64,000 nucleotides of DNA from Panulirus ornatus (taxonomy: Eukaryota; Arthropoda; Malacostraca; Decapoda; Palinuridae), in NCBI RefSeq assembly GCF_036320965.1, contig NC_092240.1, forward strand, positions 10,745,001-10,809,000, written 5' to 3'. Both the position numbers and the translations under genes were made by a program. Below are positions 34,021-45,680 of this stretch, in pieces. Below the pieces are notes generated by a model that searched no databases, was not told the origin of the DNA, and saw only the letters and a list, made by a program, of their open reading frames with translations. Positions within the stretch are counted from its first letter, which is position 1. Every line of letters begins with the position of its first letter.

Positions 34021-34312
34021 TATACATATTCATATTCAGAAATCAATCAGAGTTTATCAGTTGTCTTTTGACCTGGCCCTTGAAGATAAGAGAGGTTATG
34101 TATGGATGAAAATAAAGAAACAAAAGAACAATGCCACAGCTCTACTGTTCCACGAAGGAAAATGGTTACATAAGAGCCCAAACATTTTTTTGTTTTCATC
34201 GAGTAAACCACGCATATTTGGAGAGAAAAAAATACAGAAAAGAAATGTACAATTTTTCAAAACGAATAAAAGAAAAATTTCACTCAAGAACGATTTTAAT
34301 ATAATGAAACTA

Positions 34313-34314
<2 letters not shown>

Positions 34315-34396
<82 letters not shown>
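34315..34396 (+). repeat. (GA)n microsatellite, about 81 bp
   Basis: Uninterrupted GA run. Confidence 0.97.
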
Positions 34397-34398
<2 letters not shown>

Positions 34399-34552
34399 AA
34401 GAAAAAGATAAGCGTGCGTGTGTTCCATCCATGATATTAGGGAAATATGTGCTTGCGCTGGAGGGAAGGGGGGAGGGGGTAGAAGGGGGAAAATTCCAGG
34501 GGGAAAAAAGAGGAGACCTGGAACTCTAGGTTGGTAGTAGGGAAATCACTGA

Positions 34553-34553
<1 letters not shown>

Positions 34554-34630
<77 letters not shown>

Positions 34631-34667
34631 AAAAATGGGAGAGATGAAAATGCGGAGAAAGACAAAA

Positions 34668-34741
<74 letters not shown>
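34554..34741 (+). repeat. paired (GA)n microsatellites
   Basis: Two GA runs of about 70 bp (34555-34624 and 34673-34741) separated by a 48-bp purine-rich spacer that looks like a decayed GA stretch. Confidence 0.96.
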
Positions 34742-34745
<4 letters not shown>

Positions 34746-35164
34746 GTATAGCGTTCCCGGTTGACCTGAACAGATGGGCGGAAGGGGGACACAAACGGAT
34801 GAGTATAACGGATAATTATCCGGACGCATATCCGGATGGGTAGGATAGACAAGACTGAAGAAAAAAAATAAAATAAAAATAAAAGCATATCATATACGTG
34901 TGTACAAATCTACAGCGATAACTCTAAAGGGAATCGAATCTGCTTACAATACTACCTGGTTATATATGTGTGAGGACAGGATAAGGCATTCACTGACCTG
35001 TGTCGGGATTCGTGTATTTATATTTCCTTTGCCATCACTTTGCATTTCGCCAGATACGTCTTTTAACTACCTTTCAAAACGAAATCATCGGTTCCATTTC
35101 GCAGTACTGTTGTTATTCGTGCGTTGTTTGAGAACCCACGGCATCTAACAGCTTTTGGTAATTT
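34742..35164. other. unassigned spacer
   Basis: No gene recognised. Confidence 0.4.
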
Positions 35165-35800
35165 GGTTCACTGTAAAAACAAGAAAAAAGAAAATATTTA
35201 AGATTAAGAAGAAGAAAAAAGGTAAGACATTTTTGCAAGTAATAAGAAAATATTTTTTGAGATTAAGAAGAAAAAAGATATTTTTGCAAGTAAAAAGAAA
35301 ATATTTTTTTAGATTAAGAAGAAAAAAGATATTTTTGCAAGTAAAAAGGAAATATTTCTTATATTTCTTAAAGATTAAGAAGAAAAAGAACAGAATATTT
35401 TTTCAAGTGAAAAGAAAACATTTTTGAAGATTAAGAAAAAAGATAAGATTATTTTTACAAGTAAAAGAAAATAATTCTTACAGATTAAGAAGAAAGAAGA
35501 TATTATTGCAAGTAAAAACAAAATGCTTCTAAAGATTAAGAGGAAGAAAAAAGATAAAATTTTTACCGGTAAAAAAAGATATTCTTTTAAAGACTAAGAA
35601 GACAAAAGATAAGAATATTTTTTTCAAGTAAAAGAAAATATCTTTTTAAGATTAAGAAGAAAAAAAAAGATAAGAATATTTTTTTTCAAGTAAAAGAAAA
35701 TATCTTTTTAAGATTAAGAAGAAAAAAAAGATAAGAATATTTTTGCAAGTAAACAGATGGTTTTTAAAGATTACGAAGAAAAAAAAATTAAGAATAATAT
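35165..35800 (+). repeat. degenerate 50-60 bp A/T-rich array, about 11 copies
   Basis: Recurring AGATTAAGAAGAAAAAAGAT followed by ATTTTTGCAAGTAAAA and GAAAATATTTTT. The frame at 35155-35427 reads a Lys/Phe repeat (LRRKKIFLQVKRKYF) from this array; it is not a gene. Confidence 0.93.
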
Positions 35801-36100
35801 TTTCTTTCCCATCTTGCCCTTGACGTCGCTAACACAAATTCAAAATATTCCTTGCTCCTCTCTTTCCTCCTCCACCATGGCCGATGCAAATCAGCGGCAT
35901 ATTCGCCATTTACCTTGTCAACTCGTCCATGTCCAGCCCTACCATATTATCTCTGAATTCCCCAGGGAATTTTTGCTCGATTTGGTTCATTCAATTTACC
36001 TTTCTTTTTTTCTTTCTTTTTCAGAGAGCTAAAATTTTTTTTCAAGTTCATATGTTCAGCTCTCGTACCCAAGACTTCTTCTCCTCTCTCCGCAGAAAAT

Positions 36101-36567
36101 CTCTATGTATAATAGAATATAGAATACTATCCTAAATTCTATGTATAATGGAATATAGAATACTATCTTAAAATCTATGTATAATAGAATATAGAAAACT
36201 ATCCTAATCTCTATGTATAATAGAATATAGAATACTATCCTAATCTCTATGTATAATAGAATATAGAATACTATCCTAATCTCTATGTATAATAGAATAT
36301 AGAATACTATCCTAATCTCTATGTATAATAGAATATAGAATACTATCCTAATCTCTATGTATAATAGAATATAGAATACTATCCTAATCTCTATGTATAA
36401 TAGAATATAGAATACTATCCTAATCTCTATGTATAATAGAATATAGAATACTATCCTAATCTCTATGTATAATAGAATATAGAATACTATCCTAATCTCT
36501 ATGTGTATTGGAATATAGAATGCTATCCTAATCTCTATGTGTGTTGGAATATAGAATGCTATCCTAT
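36101..36567 (+). repeat. 36-bp minisatellite, 13 copies
   Basis: Unit is CTCTATGTATAATAGAATAT AGAATACTATCCTAAT. The central copies are identical. The first (TTCTATG, AATGG) and the last two (GTGTATTGG, GTGTTGG, ATGCT) carry the variants, as expected when homogenisation acts on array centres. Confidence 0.97.
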
Positions 36568-36754
36568 CTTAGGGCTGAGTAGGTTGAATATAGAGAACCA
36601 GAAGCTTTTGTGTTGGGTTCACATTTGTTGTGGTTTCCCTGGGCGTGAGTAGTCTGGGGGTCACGTAATGCGAATATTGAGAGTATATTTTCGATTGTTT
36701 TGAATTTTGGGATGTGTATACGTACCCTCGTTGTCGTCTTATCCATTGACCTGG

Positions 36755-36844
<90 letters not shown>

Positions 36845-36904
36845 TAGAGAGAGAGGGGTAGAGAGAGAGGGGGTAGAGAGAGAGGGGGGGTAGAAGAGAG
36901 AGAG

Positions 36905-36965
<61 letters not shown>
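36755..36965 (+). repeat. compound GA / TAGAGAGAGAGGGG array
   Basis: (GA)n 36757-36830, then four units of (A)GTAGAGAGAGAGGGG with growing G runs, then (GA)n 36904-36964. Confidence 0.95.
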
Positions 36966-36974
<9 letters not shown>

Positions 36975-37267
36975 GTGGGGGGAGGGGAGACTGTCAGATT
37001 CATTTCCATCTTGCATTTCACCGGTGAAATAATCTTTCATTTCATTGTATTTCATTCATTTTCATTCTGCTTCCGAGAGATTGTATCGAAATCTTTTCCC
37101 CATTTCTTTGTTTGATAACTTCCAGTCTTCTTCCTAAGAAATTTTTCCATTAACAAAAAAAAAAAAAAGGTTTGATGTGGAACCTAACTTTACTTAGGAA
37201 GCCTCAGAGGTGATGATTTCGCATCCCTTACCCTCTGAAGCATACAAGACTTTCCACGAGATCGCTA

Positions 37268-37312
37268 GGCAGCGCGCCGCGTCCTGCCGACTTGGGCAGT
37301 CACTGCGCTGCC
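37268..37312. other. GC-rich nested inverted repeat
   Basis: Outer arms GGCAGCGC (37268-37275) and GCGCTGCC (37305-37312) are perfectly complementary. Nested inside are CTGCC (37284-37288) and GGCAG (37295-37299). The island is GC-rich against AT-rich surroundings. No tRNA boxes are seen; function unknown. Confidence 0.5.
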
Positions 37313-37463
37313 GGCCGTATGGCGAGTATCATTGTACTTTAACTATTCAATCTGCATTCGTCAGAAGCTGATATTATCTTTTATGAGCACAACTGATAGA
37401 ATTGGGACAAATGGTCAAAATTCGCCTCATATTTTATTTCCTTTTGGAAAGACAGACAGACAG

Positions 37464-37470
37464 ACACACT

Positions 37471-37514
<44 letters not shown>

Positions 37515-37525
37515 CACACACAAAC
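37464..37525 (+). repeat. (CA)n microsatellite
   Basis: CA run with two AAAC interruptions, preceded by three CAGA units. Confidence 0.96.
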
Positions 37526-38638
37526 AAGACGGATGAAAGGCACTTCTGCAGGATAAGGTGGAGTTGCAAGCCTCCTCCTCTTGATCTTACCAGTTTACAA
37601 ACTCTTTTATCAACTTAACTTGTGCAAACAAGATCTTTTCATTAATTTTACCTGTCGAGGTGTTTCATTAATCTCACCTGTCTGGCGCAGTTGCTTTCCA
37701 GGAAATTTCACCTTATCAAAAGAAAAGGGCGACTGTCTTTCTGTTTCCAGGAAGGCTTCCATGGTGATCCTTCCCTGCAAGGGATTTCATTTTCATCGTA
37801 ACTTCGAAGACTTTTAAGGACTGCTTATGTAAAATCAGCCTTGGTGTTGCATTTCTTCTCTCTCATTGATATAAGGTGTTTAGAAGGGGAGTGAAAATGA
37901 GGATTACAGTGTCAAATTACCTTTCATTATTCTCGCTCGTATAACACCCCACCATCAGTATTTCTTCTTTAATCTCCTTAGCCCTTAAAAAAAAAATACT
38001 CTGACACTATTTTTCTATGTTCTTTGACAATGCTTTTCATCATTACTTCTGCTGAGGTAGTGAGATAACAGAAGCTTGTGTCAGTATGTATCCAGTTTAA
38101 TGCTCATTTACTCTTCCATCTTTCGTGTCATCCCGTCTCAACACCTGATTTCCTAATGCCCCAGACTTTCCTTGCATCATTTTGACTCAGATCATTAATG
38201 TCCTGTCTGCTCTGCTGTCAGTGAGACTAGACGTGTTACCTCGTAACATATCTCTATTCTGAGTCAACTCGTCGATCTTAATATCATTTCTAGTTCATGG
38301 CTCTGCTGCAGGGTCCTACGTAACTTGTACTTTATATCCCTCTCGTCTCACTTATCAGCCCTAAGGAACTATGTTACTCAGTAGCTCAAGGTTTACCTTG
38401 TAAAGTTTCCCAGTCGAGGAACTTGTAATTCTCAGTGTCATACTGTTTTCCTTGTTAAGCTATTGATCTTACCCGATAGTGGCGATAAAAGTCTGTTATC
38501 GTATCAGTCTTTCTTATCAGACATAGCATGTGGGTAATTCATTTGGTTGCTAATGCCATCCATCTCCTCGCTTCAGTGACAACCTTTCGTTCGCTCTCCC
38601 TCCGTTGGTTAAGTTTTCCTCTTATCTCTCCCTCGCAC

Positions 38639-38639
<1 letters not shown>
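37526..38639. other. unassigned spacer, about 1.1 kb
   Basis: No tandem array and no frame above about 80 codons. Nothing recognised as exon, RNA or mobile element. Confidence 0.4.

Positions 38640-38725
<86 letters not shown>
38639..38725 (+). repeat. (CT)n microsatellite, about 86 bp
   Basis: Uninterrupted CT run. Confidence 0.97.
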
Positions 38726-38728
<3 letters not shown>

Positions 38729-38928
38729 TCTCCGAGGTCCTCCCTGATTTACTCGTTTTTTTTTTTTTTCCCTCCTCTCACTATCTTCCCTTACCCGGAC
38801 TCCTGCCAACTAACACCCAACCCTGAATGTCTCTTCCAATTTTTTTCGTATGTCTCCTGCTACCTCTCCCTACGTCTCAACGATGGATCCATCTGCCCAC
38901 TGCCCTTCTACAAACACTTCACCCTGTG

Positions 38929-38934
<6 letters not shown>

Positions 38935-39013
<79 letters not shown>
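38935..39013 (+). repeat. (CT)n microsatellite, about 78 bp
   Basis: Uninterrupted CT run. Confidence 0.97.
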
Positions 39014-39014
<1 letters not shown>

Positions 39015-39294
39015 GACGACAAGAAAATTATGTTGTTGTTGTTCTAGCGTTGGACGACGTTCTACGATCGCCTCCCACACGGAAAGCATGTGACACGACA
39101 CGTCGTCCCCTCCCTCCCCTTCAGGTGGTCTGAGCCGCTCCGTTGGCTAGCGACCCTAACAGGTATTGGCTGGAGGTTGGAGGAGGAGGTGGGTTGGGTT
39201 TAAGGGAAGGGGGGTGGTGTGGTCACTAACGAACCATTAGCACTCCGAATACAGCTTCGGTCGTCGGGGAATCGTTATCCATGTCAACTACAAC

Positions 39295-39656
39295 GAACAG
39301 GTACTCCAACAAGACCTAAGGGGTGTGGGTGGTGTTGTCAAACCACACGCTACAACCTACAATACCGACAACCTCACTGTTACAACCCACTTGTTAGCTA
39401 ACGTCTCTTAACCACACCTATCACCAGTGAGTGCCACACTCCCCACAGCAGACAACATAGGGAAGAAAGTGAGCTACAACTAGCAGGTACTCCTACAAGA
39501 CCTAAGGTGGGTGGTGTTGTCAAAAAACACGCTACAACCTACAATACCGACAACCTCACTGTTACAACCCACTTGTTAGCTAACGTCTCTTAACCACACC
39601 TATCACAAGTGAGTGTCACACTCCCCACAGCAGACAGCATAGGGAAGAAAGTGAAT
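39295..39656 (+). repeat. tandem duplication of about 180 bp
   Basis: 39295-39478 and 39482-39656 are about 93-95 percent alike by eye. Both carry GGTACTCC, GACCTAAGG, GGTGGTGTTGTCAAA, GCTACAACCTACAATACCGA, TTGTTAGCTAACGTCTCTTA and CATAGGGAAGAAAGTGA. Each half also contains internal TACAACC repeats. Confidence 0.93.
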
Positions 39657-39965
39657 ATATATATATCAATAACGCAATGCAGATCAATAGAGGATTTAAG
39701 TATGGCTATCACAGCTCCATTTCAATGAAGAGAATGAGTTATTATTTGAAAGGTGTGGGAAATGAGCGATCGCGAGTTTGCTGTGAGGGGGGGGGAGGGA
39801 ATTCATTTGTTGTTTTTCTTCCAATTATATCGGGATATTAATTGGAAACTGCAACACGCCTCATATATCAGGAGGATCAAATGGCCTTTTATGACTTTTC
39901 CTTTTTTTTTATCCCCTTGTGGTTCAAACTCTCGCATCAAATAGTCTGATGTGTTGTCCTCGTGA

Positions 39966-40101
39966 TACACACACACATACACACACATATACACACACAG
40001 ACACACATATACACACACACATACACACACACACACACACACACAACACACACACACATATACACACACATATATACACACACACAACACACACACACAC
40101 A

Positions 40102-40179
<78 letters not shown>
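39966..40179 (+). repeat. compound (CA/CATA)n then (GA)n microsatellite
   Basis: CA runs broken by ATA and AAC (39966-40104), then ATGG and a pure GA run (40106-40179). Confidence 0.96.
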
Positions 40180-40182
<3 letters not shown>

Positions 40183-40545
40183 TAAGACAGTCGAGAGGAC
40201 GAGAATCATCCTAAAAGGGAACTGATTTTCGATCTGGATGGTTGAGGATGTATGAACGTATTGCCTAGTCTTGACCTACTTATGTCTGGGAATCGATTAG
40301 CTCTTCTCAGGATCATGTGTGTCAGGGAGGGAGGGAGAAATCGGTCGGTGTGATGATCTCATCTGAGAAATGATTCATGACCCTGCCATTTGGAGCCCTT
40401 GGAGACTAACGTTATAGAGGGAAGGAGAGAACTCCTGTAAGTAAAGGACCCGAGAGAAGGCTGAGAGAACCGAGAGAAAGCCCCATTGACGAAGGTGATG
40501 ATAGAGGAATTAATCTTAAGTCATTTTCGTAAAGGGAAATGTTAT
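40180..40545. other. unassigned spacer
   Basis: Contains GAGAGAAGGCTGAGAGAACC-type purine-rich DNA; no gene recognised. Confidence 0.35.
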
Positions 40546-40700
40546 GAGTGGTCGATGGAGTACCGCTGGGGCTTTATCTTGCCCCATTTTTATACCTAGT
40601 GAACGTAAACAACGAAGACGGAAGTTCAGTATGCCGATATCATTATCAACTACAAAATTAGAGAAATTAAGTCTATTGACATAATATTTGGGATATTACT
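40546..40700 (+). pseudogene. remnant of GVPQG-type LINE reverse transcriptase
   Basis: The frame at 40548-40640 reads VVDGVPLGLYLAPFLYLVNV NNEDGSSV, a decayed version of the GVPQGSVLGPLLF...IND block. In another frame YADIIINYKIREIKSID (about 40630-40680) sits where FADDTK... is expected. About 45 codons recognisable; the same broad RT type as the remnant at 22.35 kb. Confidence 0.5.
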
Positions 40701-40987
40701 TCACTGAAATCCAGCGGGGGTCTTGGGCGAATATTATTTTCTTCCTTTTTTATCGTAAGCAGTATATCAAGTGAAGGGCTCCGGTGTCATGATCAGCCAT
40801 GATTTTTTAAAAGGCACCTTTCCCTTCTGGACGACCGAGGAGAATGGAGAACGGCGAGATCATTCATGTTAACTGTGTTGTCCGTGGTATCCCATGCTCA
40901 TGGCCTTCACTGGTTTAGATCCCATTCAGTAAATACTCTGTGGATTTTAGTTCTCGAATTCTTAAAACAAAGATGAGCAATTATAAA

Positions 40988-41124
<137 letters not shown>

Positions 41125-41359
41125 AAGTATTACTGGAATTGGGCAATAAATTTTCCGAGGAGAGAAAGGGAAGGAATTCCAAGATCTTCACCCGAAAGAA
41201 AAATAGTGGTGAGAAATAAAGGCTTTTTTTTATTATTATAATAAATGCCTTCAAGATGAAATTAAAAAGAATTTAAGATAAATACCAACACAGGGATAGT
41301 GTAATCGAACACCGGAACAGTACGTTACCATACGTAATATAATTTCAAATGAAACTATA

Positions 41360-41362
<3 letters not shown>

Positions 41363-41397
<35 letters not shown>
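41363..41397 (-). repeat. poly-A tail of LINE-A fragment
   Basis: Run of T on the plus strand (poly-A on the element strand), followed outward by TATATA. This gives the family 3' structure tail - A run - TA. Confidence 0.9.
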
Positions 41398-41398
<1 letters not shown>

Positions 41399-41576
41399 TC
41401 GCTGTCTCCCGCGTTTGCGAGGTAGCGCAAGGAAACAGACGAAAGAAATGGCCCAACCCCCCCCCCCCCCATACACATGTACATACACACGTCCACACAC
41501 GCAAATATACATACCTACACAGCTTTCCATGGTTTACCCCAGACGCTTCACATGCCTTGCTTCAATCCACTGACAG

Positions 41577-41578
<2 letters not shown>
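41398..41578 (-). mobile_element. LINE-A 3' fragment, deletion subtype
   Basis: Plus-strand order: GTCGCTGTCTCCCGCGTTTG, GCGAGGTAGCGCAAGGAAAC, a C run, ACACACGCAAATATACATAC, then GCTTTCCATGGTTTACCCCA GACGCTTCACATGCC and the CCACTGACAGCAC end. It lacks the approximately 300 bp of 3' UTR present in copy 1, at the same junction as in copy 2 (51.03 kb). The 5' truncation point abuts (TA)n. Confidence 0.88.

Positions 41579-41654
<76 letters not shown>
41579..41654. repeat. (TA)n microsatellite
   Basis: TA run at the truncated side of the LINE-A fragment. Confidence 0.97.
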
Positions 41655-41655
<1 letters not shown>

Positions 41656-42002
41656 TTGGTAGGTAGGTATTCTTAAAGAAAAAAGGAAAAAAAAATGGGA
41701 CAAGATCTCCCATAATTCTAAGTTTAAATTCTTCGTATCATCAGTTCCATAAATTTTACGTGCCATATTCATCAGTCAATTTGTGACCGTTCACTGTCCG
41801 TTTTTTTTTTTCATTATTATAAACCACTTCCCTCCCTAAAAAAAAAAAAGACAAAATGCAATCTGGATGGAAATTGACGTCATTGTGCCAAAATATCGCA
41901 AATACTATAAAATACAAATTCATATTACACTTTTCCCACAATGGTGACGATAAACCCACTTTATCGCATACAATTTAAGTCAAGAATCGGGGAAAAAAAG
42001 AA

Positions 42003-42003
<1 letters not shown>
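41655..42003. other. unassigned spacer
   Basis: AT-rich; no gene recognised. Confidence 0.4.
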
Positions 42004-42062
<59 letters not shown>

Positions 42063-42071
42063 ATATATATA
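42004..42071. repeat. (TA)n-(TG)n-(TA)n compound microsatellite
   Basis: TA to 42041, TG to 42061, then TA. Confidence 0.96.
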
Positions 42072-42334
42072 GAACAGATGGTGTAGATGATATTTTTATA
42101 ACCACGGAATTTTTTTTTTTTTTCATATTCTAAATACATTTAAAATCATGAATACTGAAAGGGAATTAGCATTGATGTGTCAAATGATTGTCACTGACAT
42201 TTGGGTAGCGAAATTTTCCCCACTTGTTCCTATATCCTTCACTATTTTTTTTTTTTTTCACCCTGTTATCTGAACGATGATGATGCAACTGTGAATACAC
42301 GCGACGATTACTTTCAGTTGTGCTGTCAACCTAT

Positions 42335-42394
42335 CTATATGTCTGTCTATCTATCTATCTATCTATCTATCTGTCTCTCTCTCTCTCTCTCTCT
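42335..42394 (+). repeat. (TCTA)n / (CT)n compound microsatellite
   Basis: CTATCTATC units passing to CTCTCT. Confidence 0.92.
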
Positions 42395-42418
42395 GTATAT
42401 TTATGTATTCATCTATCT

Positions 42419-42422
<4 letters not shown>

Positions 42423-42503
<81 letters not shown>
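42423..42503. repeat. (TA)n microsatellite at the 3' side of a LINE-A copy
   Basis: TA run; the reversed LINE-A tail starts about 20 bp further right. Confidence 0.97.
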
Positions 42504-42506
<3 letters not shown>

Positions 42507-42517
42507 CTATTTTTTAT

Positions 42518-43060
42518 GCTTTGTCGCTGTCTCCCGCGTTAGCGAGGTAGCGCAAGGAAACAGACGAAAGAATGGACCAACCCACCTACATACATATGTA
42601 TATACATACACGTCCACATGCGCACATGTACATGCCTATACATTTCAACGTATACATATGTATACATAAAGACATATACATATGTACACATGTACATAAT
42701 TCATACTTGCTGCCTTTATTCATTCCCGTCGCCACCCCGCCACACATAAAATGACACCTCCCTCCCCCGCACACGCGCGGGGTAGCGCTAGAAAAAGACA
42801 AAAAAGGCCACATTCGTTCACACTCAGTCTCTAGCTGTCGTGTATAATGCACCGAAACCACAGCCCCCTTTCCACATCCAGGCCCCACAAAACTTTCCAT
42901 GGTTTACCCCAGACGCTTCACATGCCCTGGTTCAATCCATTGACAGCACGTCGACTCTGGTATATCACATCGTTCCAATTCACTCTATTCCTTGCACGCC
43001 TTTCACCCTCCTGCATGTTCAGGCACCGATCACTCAGCATCTTTTTCGCTCCATTTCACC

Positions 43061-43063
<3 letters not shown>
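42518..43063 (-). mobile_element. LINE-A 3' fragment with the long 3' UTR
   Basis: About 545 bp: tail (CGCTGTCTCCCGCGTTAGCG), the whole long 3' UTR (ACATACATATGT-rich stretch, GCACACGCGCGGGGTAGCGC, CGTTCACACTCAGTCTCTAG), CATGGTTTACCCCAGACGC, then the end of the RT coding region (about 42950-43060, on the minus strand the counterpart of 3840-3950 in copy 1). The 5' truncation abuts a (TA)n array. Confidence 0.88.

Positions 43064-43151
<88 letters not shown>
43064..43151. repeat. (TA)n microsatellite
   Basis: TA run at the truncated side of the LINE-A fragment. Confidence 0.97.
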
Positions 43152-43152
<1 letters not shown>

Positions 43153-43610
43153 CCTCCAGCTCGTGCGCCTTACCCTATCTTATTCTTCCCCTGCCGCTCC
43201 TCCTGGCTGCTTCCTCTATCAAATTGTAATGTGACCCCCTGAGCACCCATCTTAACCCCCCCTCCCCACAGCCGTATCCTCCCACCCTCCGATCTTCCCC
43301 CCTCCCCGTGTCTTCCATAATACCCTCCTCTCCATCTTCTTGGAGGCTTCAGGTTACGCTCCCTCTCGCTCCCTTCTCTCCATACCGTCCGCTCCGCTCC
43401 CTTGTGGTGTCTTGTTCGCACAAGGGGGACCGGAATCCTTTGCTCTTATTCTATGGTTGTGTCATTTATATTTTTTTTTTCTCGTTCGTTTTCTTTAATG
43501 GTGTATCAGGAATATTTAGTTTTTTTTTGTCTGTGTCATCAGTCTGATGAAGTCTACCTTATTCTTATTTTTTTTTCTCTCTCTCTCCCCTGTATTTATG
43601 GTATTCCTGT

Positions 43611-43613
<3 letters not shown>
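43152..43613. other. C-rich and T-rich spacer
   Basis: No gene; CCCTCC patches and several T runs. Confidence 0.4.

Positions 43614-43683
<70 letters not shown>
43614..43683. repeat. (TA)n microsatellite
   Basis: TA run at the 3' side of short element d. Confidence 0.97.
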
Positions 43684-43684
<1 letters not shown>

Positions 43685-43894
43685 CTTTTCTTTCAAACTA
43701 TTCGCCAATTCCCGCGTTAGTGAGGTAGCGTTAAGAACAGAGAACTGGGCCTTTGAGGAATATCCTCACCTGGCCCCCTTCTCTGTTCCTTCTTTTGGAA
43801 AATTAAAAAAAATAATGAGAGGGGAGGATTTCCAGCCCCCCTCGCTCCCTCCCCTTTTAGTCGCCTTTTACGACACGCAGGGAATACGTGTGAA

Positions 43895-43895
<1 letters not shown>
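43684..43895 (-). mobile_element. short LINE-A derivative, copy d (nearly full length)
   Basis: Plus-strand order CTATTCGCCAATTCCCGCGT, TGAGGTAGCGTTAAGAACAG, GGCCTTTGAGGAATATCC, CTTCTTTTGGAAAATT, GGATTTCCAGCCCCCC, TTTTAGTCGCCTTTTACGAC, GCAGGGAATACGTG. It lacks about 25 bp at its 5' end. TA arrays on both sides. Confidence 0.88.

Positions 43896-43960
<65 letters not shown>
43896..43960. repeat. (TA)n microsatellite
   Basis: TA run at the 5' side of short element d. Confidence 0.97.
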
Positions 43961-43961
<1 letters not shown>

Positions 43962-44214
43962 CCTTTCACTATTTTCTTAATTTTCTTTACCCGTGATTTT
44001 ATGAAATATTTTATTTCCCTGTTATAAAATTATATCTTAGGGTTATTAACCTCTTCGCTACAAATTCCAATTACACTAATGTAACTTTGTACATGACTGT
44101 GGGGTGAAGGAAAAAAAATCTAATTTGAAATACATTTGAAACCACGACCAATGTTTGTTTTCTAATAAGAAAATTTTTATGATCCATCTAATCTTGCAAT
44201 AGCCAAATGAAACA

Positions 44215-44215
<1 letters not shown>

Positions 44216-44275
<60 letters not shown>
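44216..44275 (+). repeat. (CA)n microsatellite
   Basis: Uninterrupted CA run of about 58 bp. Confidence 0.97.
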
Positions 44276-44278
<3 letters not shown>

Positions 44279-44465
44279 ACTTCATCAATCAGTCTGAATA
44301 AATATTTGTTAACTAATAGATATTCGTTAACTAATAATTCCCCAAGTTTGTGTCGAGCAGATTTATTTTTTAGTCATCATGAAGTTATGTTTTCCAGTAG
44401 ACTAAATTTCGGTTTTTCTTCTTTCTCATCTTCTCCTTCATCATCTTATCATTCCAGTGTTGTTA

Positions 44466-44525
44466 CTGGCATTATTATTATTATTATTGCTATCATTATT
44501 ATTATTATTATTATCATTATTCCTT
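44466..44525 (+). repeat. (ATT)n / (TTA)n trinucleotide microsatellite
   Basis: ATTATTATT runs broken by GCTATC and TATC. Confidence 0.9.
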
Positions 44526-44612
44526 CTGTTATCATTCTTATCTCTTAATCATCATCCTTGTCATCTCTTTAGAACTATTAAGTGCCTCACTTTTCACAAT
44601 TCCGTTCATAGT

Positions 44613-44614
<2 letters not shown>

Positions 44615-44702
<88 letters not shown>
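44615..44702. repeat. (TA)n microsatellite
   Basis: TA run at the 3' side of short element e. Confidence 0.97.
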
Positions 44703-44704
<2 letters not shown>

Positions 44705-44934
44705 TTTTCTTTTAAACTATTCGCCATTTGCCGCGTTAGCGAGGTAGCGTTAAGAACAGAGGACTGGGCCTTTTTTGGAATATCCTCACCTGGCCCCCTC
44801 TGTTCCTTCTTTTGGAAAATTAAAAAAAAAAAACGAGAGGGGAGGATTTCCAGCCCCCCGCTCCCTCCCCTTTTAGTCGCCTTCTACGACACGCAGGGAA
44901 TACGTGGGAAGTATTCTTAATCCCCTATCCCCAG

Positions 44935-44936
<2 letters not shown>
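44703..44936 (-). mobile_element. short LINE-A derivative, copy e (full length)
   Basis: Same structure as copies f and g. It ends on the right at CCCTATCCCCAGGAA, the complete 5' terminus. There is a 4-base change at GGGCCTTTTTTGGAATATCC. (TA)n on both sides. Confidence 0.92.

Positions 44937-45005
<69 letters not shown>
44937..45005. repeat. (TA)n microsatellite
   Basis: TA run at the 5' side of short element e. Confidence 0.97.
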
Positions 45006-45007
<2 letters not shown>

Positions 45008-45450
45008 GACGGTGAAATTAGGCCTTATGGTGTTTTATGTCCCTCTGCATCTCATTTTTTCTTCCTCATTTTTCCTGCGGATCGCCTCATAAATACGGCT
45101 GGAGGGGAAATTAGCTCACCGCCCAGAAGGATTATCTCATTTTCACATAAATTCGGCGAGACAGTTAGGCCAGAGATTCTGTTGTCTCTTCGTCACTGTG
45201 TTTATGACCCCCGTGCCACATCCTGTTAACCATAGGAACCCGGCGACGGTGTGGTTTGAGTGGGGGTTAGAAAACCCTCGCATATGGTTTTCACCAACTC
45301 TGCCTCTTTGTATCTACAGTCAGAAGCTTAAATCCTATGTCTCTAAATCTGGTAAAAAAAAAAAAAAAAGGTGACGTATTCGGAGCCAGGTCACCTGTCT
45401 TCCTCCCTTCCATTTCCAATCTGTGATCCTCTCGTCTTTTGCCTTCCTCA
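45006..45450. other. unassigned spacer
   Basis: No gene recognised; poly-A at 45354-45369. Confidence 0.4.
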
Positions 45451-45454
45451 TCCT

Positions 45455-45680
45455 ATTCCAGCATCACCTCCTGTTCCACCATCGCCTCCTGTTCCACCAT
45501 CGCCTCCTGTTCCACCATCGCCTCCTGTTCCACCATCGCCTCCTCTTCCACCATCGCCTCCTCTTCCACCACTTCCACCATCGCCTCCTCTTCCACCATC
45601 GCCTCCTGTTCCACCATCGCCTCCTGTTCCACCATCACCTCCTGTTCCACCACCACCTCCTATTCCACCTTCTCTAATCC
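45455..45680 (+). repeat. 18-bp minisatellite CACCATCGCCTCCTGTTC, about 12 copies
   Basis: Unit 18 bp with CTGTTC/CTCTTC and ATCGCC/ATCACC variants and one 9-bp partial copy. The multiple-of-three unit yields Pro/Ser, His/Leu and Ile/Ala/Ser repeat frames in all three plus frames. Confidence 0.96.
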
